This document shows positions 60,741 to 64,000 of a stretch of DNA of 64,000 nucleotides, piece after piece. This DNA comes from Strix aluco. Taxonomy: Eukaryota > Chordata > Aves > Strigiformes > Strigidae. The position numbers were made by a program, and so were the translations under genes. The stretch covers positions 1,302,001-1,366,000 of the forward strand of contig NC_133958.1 in the NCBI RefSeq assembly GCF_031877795.1, written 5' to 3'. The notes beneath the pieces are model-generated. The model was not told the origin of the DNA, did no database searches, and saw nothing but the letters and a program-made list of their open reading frames with translations. Position 1 is the first letter of the stretch, and every line of letters begins with the position of its first letter.

Positions 60741-62090
60741 CCGCCCCTCAACCACAACGCCCCGCCCCCGAGACACCCAGACAACACCCCCCGACGGCCC
60801 ATGTGGGCGCCCCCCCCCCCCCAAAATTCCAGGGGGTCTAACGCAGCCCCCCCCCAGTGCAGCCCCGCCCCCCTCGCCTCTGGGTGGAGAAAATCTGGAT
60901 TTCCGTGGATTTCCCCCATTTCCCAACCCGGAGCTTTTTGGGGTGCAAATGTGCCTCGATTTTACCCCAAATCATCAAAATTCTGCTTTTTTTGGGGGGG
61001 GAAACGCCTGAGTTTTGGGCTCAGAAAGAGGAATATTTTTGCAGATTTTCCCCTGCTGGGTATGGGAGGGTCCCTCTCCTTCCCCTTCCCCCCCCCCCCC
61101 GAAGAGTCACCCCAAAAATTAGGCGCTGTGGGAACGACAGGGGGGTTCACGCAGGACCAAAATTGCCCTTTTTCTGCTGTTGAGCTAAAAAAAATCCCCC
61201 CCGTGGGGATGACCATCCCCCCACCCCCGCCCCGCAGTTGCTGGGGGGGGGATGTCCTCAGCTGTAATTATCGGGGGGGGGGGGATAAGGACCCCACGCA
61301 CGGAGGTTTCGAGGCCGATGCCCCCCTCCAGCAGCCCGGGGGGGGGGGGTCCCACCCGGGGGGGGGGGGTCCCACCCGGGGGGGGGGTCCCACCCCCCGT
61401 CCATGCCACCTCGCCGTAAATTTGGGAAGGGGGGGGGCGAGATGGGGAGAGCTGGTCCCCCGAGCTGTGCCAAAAAATCCCCGGGGGGTTGGAGTTGGGG
61501 GGTCAAGAGGTGCCCCGGGGGGGGGGGGGACGGGGGGCCAGGGGGGTGCCTGACCTCGCTGGGGGGGGGGGGGGGGGGGTGTGAAGATGCTCCCCACCAG
61601 GCAGGGCTGGATGCCCCCAGCATGTGCTAATGGGCCATTTGCAGCTCGTCCCCCTCCACCCAGACCCTGCCCCAGGGCCAAAACACACACCCCCCCCCAA
61701 AAGAAACCCACCCCCCCTCCCCCGGAGCCCAGCCCCGAGCCAGCCGCCAGCCTCTGCCCACAGCCCTGTGCCGCCCGGACGGGCAGTGGGGTGCTCAGGG
61801 GATTTTTGGGGTGTCTCCTCCAAAAATCAATCCTCTTTTCATCCCCGTCCCGCCACCTTTGGGGTGTAACGGGGGGAAAAAAACCCACCTGTGAGCCGCC
61901 ACCGGCCTCCCCGGGAGGGACACCCCCCCCCCGTTTGTCCCCAGGGCCGGTGTTGTGCTGGGATTTGCCTCTTTGGGGGCTTTGACTGGGGAGGGGGTGG
62001 AGGGGGGGGGTGTCCCCCCATGTCGCCAGCTACCAGGGGAAAAGGGAGTCTGGGCGGGGAGGGGGGGGCGTGGAGGTGGGATGGGGTGGC
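60740..62090. other. Gene-free G-run region upstream of DBNL
   Basis: Many runs of 7-18 G or C (especially 61270-61390 and 61520-61580). No conserved protein is recognised in any frame. The sequence is likely to form G-quadruplexes and to be assembled poorly. Confidence 0.6.
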
Positions 62091-62420
62091 CAAGGGTCCT
62101 GGGGTGGCCAGGGGTCTCTCTCTCAGGGTGGCTGAGGGTCCTGGGTGACTGTAGGTTCTGGGGCTACCAAGGGCCCTGGGGTGGCTGAAGGTCCCAGGGT
62201 GTCTGAGGGCCCTGGGATGTCCAAGGGTCCCAGGGTGGCCGAGGGTCTCAGGGTGGCTGTGGGTCCTGGGGTGACTGTAGGAGAGCCCTGGGGTAGCTGA
62301 GGGTCCTGGGGCTACCAAGGGCCATGGGTGGCTGAGGGTCCTGGGTTGCCCAAGGTCCTGGAGCAGCCGAGGCCCCTGGGGGTGGCTGAAGGTCCTGGGG
62401 TGTCCGATGGTCCCACCTGA
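62090..62420. repeat. GGTCCTGGGGTGGCTGAGG repeat
   Basis: About 17 units of 18-20 bp (GGGTCCTGGGGTGGCTGAGG, GGGCTACCAAGGGCC). Confidence 0.85.
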
Positions 62421-62770
62421 CACCCCCCAGCTGCAGCACCTCGCTGACCAGACTCATTTCCGACCATTCCATCTGTGGCAGCGATCCCCCCCCAGCTCCT
62501 CCCCGCTGTCCCCCGCTGTCCCCCGCTGTCCCCCACTCCAGAGACTCCTTTTTCCCACGAACCACCCGGGGGTCTCCCCACCTCCGCTCCCTTCTCCATC
62601 CCCAGCCTCCCAGCACCCTCGGGACACCGCTGACGGGATCCAGCAGCTTTTAACACCAGGACGTGCCGGGGCAAAGGCCGGGCGATGGGATCTGACCTAA
62701 GGGCACACGTCAGCGCCCGTAATTGCTTCTTAGTCTGGGCCGCGCAGCGGCAAAACATTGCGTGAGATGG
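62420..62770. other. Unassigned stretch
   Basis: Includes a (GCTGTCCCCC) triplicate near 62505-62535 and a moderate-GC block (62690-62770). No gene is recognised. Confidence 0.5.
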
Positions 62771-62799
62771 TTTTGAAGGGCCCGGCCCTGCCATCGTCT

Positions 62800-63400
62800 C
62801 CTCCATCTCATGCACCTCCCATCCTGTCATCATCTTCTCTCTCTGCCTCATGGATCTCCCATCTCGCCACCATCTCCTTCATCTCATGGACGTCTGGTCC
62901 CACCATCATCTTTATCTCACGGACCTCCTGTCCCAGCATCATCCCCTCCTCTCAGGCACCTCCCATCCCACCATCATCTTCACCTCATGGACCTCCTGTC
63001 CCACCATGATCTTCATCTCATGCACCTCCCATCCCACCATCATCTTCATCTCATGGACCTCCCATCCCACCATGATCTTCATCTCATGGACCTCCCATCC
63101 CACCATCATTTTCATCTCATGGACCTCCCATCCTACCATCACTTTAATCTCATGGACCTCCCATCCCACCATCATCTTCATCTCATGGACCTCCCATCCC
63201 ACCATCATTTTCATCTCATGGACCTCCCATCCCACCATCATCTTCATCTCATGGACCTCCCGTCCCACCATCATCTTCATCTCATGCACCTCCCATCCCA
63301 CCATCATCTTCATCTCATGGACCTCCCATCCCACCATCATCTTCATCTCATGGACTTCCTGTCCCACCATCACCTTCATCTCATGGACCTCCCATCCCAC
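62800..63400. repeat. 33-bp minisatellite
   Basis: About 18 units of 33 bp made of CATCTCATGGACCTCCCATC and CCACCATCATCTT. Because 33 is a multiple of three, several frames stay open on both strands. I do not regard these as proteins. Confidence 0.95.
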
Positions 63401-64000
63401 CTGCCCAGCCAGGATGTTCCCGTGGGGAGGGACTGTCTCTGAAACATCTTGGGAAATGACTCGCAATGAGGCTTTGCTTCCAGAGCACCAGTTGCTTTCT
63501 GATGGCAACCTTCAAACCCATCGTAGAGGCTCTCCTGGGTTTGTAGGACATTCAAAAAACATTGGGAAAGACCCAAAACCGCAGTGCTGCCAGCTCCTGT
63601 GTTTTTATTTGGGGTCCTGCAAAGCTGGGGGTCACCTGGCGAGTGTTGGGCTGTGTGGAACAGTCACCCTCCACATGTCCCACACCAGGAACCAGCCACC
63701 ATCTCGCTTCTTCGTGGATTCGTGCTGCACATTATTTATCTTCCAGCCAGAAGAAAGTCGGGGATAATAACGCTTTAAGTGATTATTTATATTTTTTATC
63801 AGCCTGGGGCTTGCGCAGTCCCCCCGGACACATCCGACCCCGCACGGGAGGGCTCTCCCCGCCTCATCTACCCCTAAACACAGAGCAAGGAGCTGCCCGG
63901 GAAGGGGCAGATGGGACCTCCCCATTCAGCACATGGATGGAAACATTAATTAAAAGCAGGGTAATAAAACATCTGGAGGACTGGGAGCTGGGAAGGGCCG
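63400..64000. other. Unassigned right edge
   Basis: More AT-rich than the rest of the window (TTATTTATATTTTTTATCAG near 63785; ATTAATTAAAAGCAGGGTAA near 63945; AATAAA at 63962). It could be an untranslated region or a spacer of the next gene. No coding exon is recognised. Confidence 0.4.

Overview
The window is bird nuclear DNA, very probably from a GC-rich microchromosome. The evidence is short exons and introns, pervasive GC-rich minisatellites, ten 3'-truncated CR1 LINE copies, one solo LTR of avian type, and proteins that align along their length with vertebrate genes. No prokaryotic or viral gene set is present. A 200-base run of N (36257-36456) is an assembly gap.

Layout: YKT6 first coding exon (minus; rest lies off the left edge); GCK, islet-type first exon plus nine exons (plus, 3437-10878); MYL7 (plus, 11831-15699), which looks decayed; NK-lysin/granulysin (minus, 16874-18253); POLD2 (plus, 19874-26817); AEBP1 (minus, 27439-35096), tail-to-tail with POLD2; a repeat desert with the gap (35.1-38.7 kb); CAPG (plus, 38711-41821); DBNL (minus, 44741-60127), tail-to-tail with CAPG; then about 3.9 kb with no gene I can recognise.

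YKT6-GCK-MYL7-POLD2-AEBP1-DBNL keeps the order of human 7p13, whereas NK-lysin and CAPG are from human 2p11 and are interleaved here; POLM and PGAM2, which sit between AEBP1 and DBNL in human, are not seen. The genes do not form one pathway: glucose sensing (GCK), atrial contraction (MYL7), antimicrobial lysis (NK-lysin), DNA replication (POLD2), extracellular matrix (AEBP1), actin control (CAPG, DBNL) and vesicle fusion (YKT6).

I rebuilt exon boundaries by hand. GCK (465 aa), NK-lysin (157 aa), POLD2 (468 aa), AEBP1 (1139 aa), CAPG (349 aa) and DBNL (477 aa) all come out as unbroken frames. MYL7 is the exception: a CR1 copy abuts exon 3 where the splice acceptor should be, exon 4 is one base short and exon 5 is 22 bases short. 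Because roughly 65 neighbouring exons are clean, this looks like real gene decay more than poor sequence. Other notable items are an internal duplication and a GC-AG intron in CAPG, a near-perfect hairpin next to the last DBNL splice acceptor, and a nine-copy ATTGG array in MYL7 intron 1. I found no previously undescribed multi-gene system.
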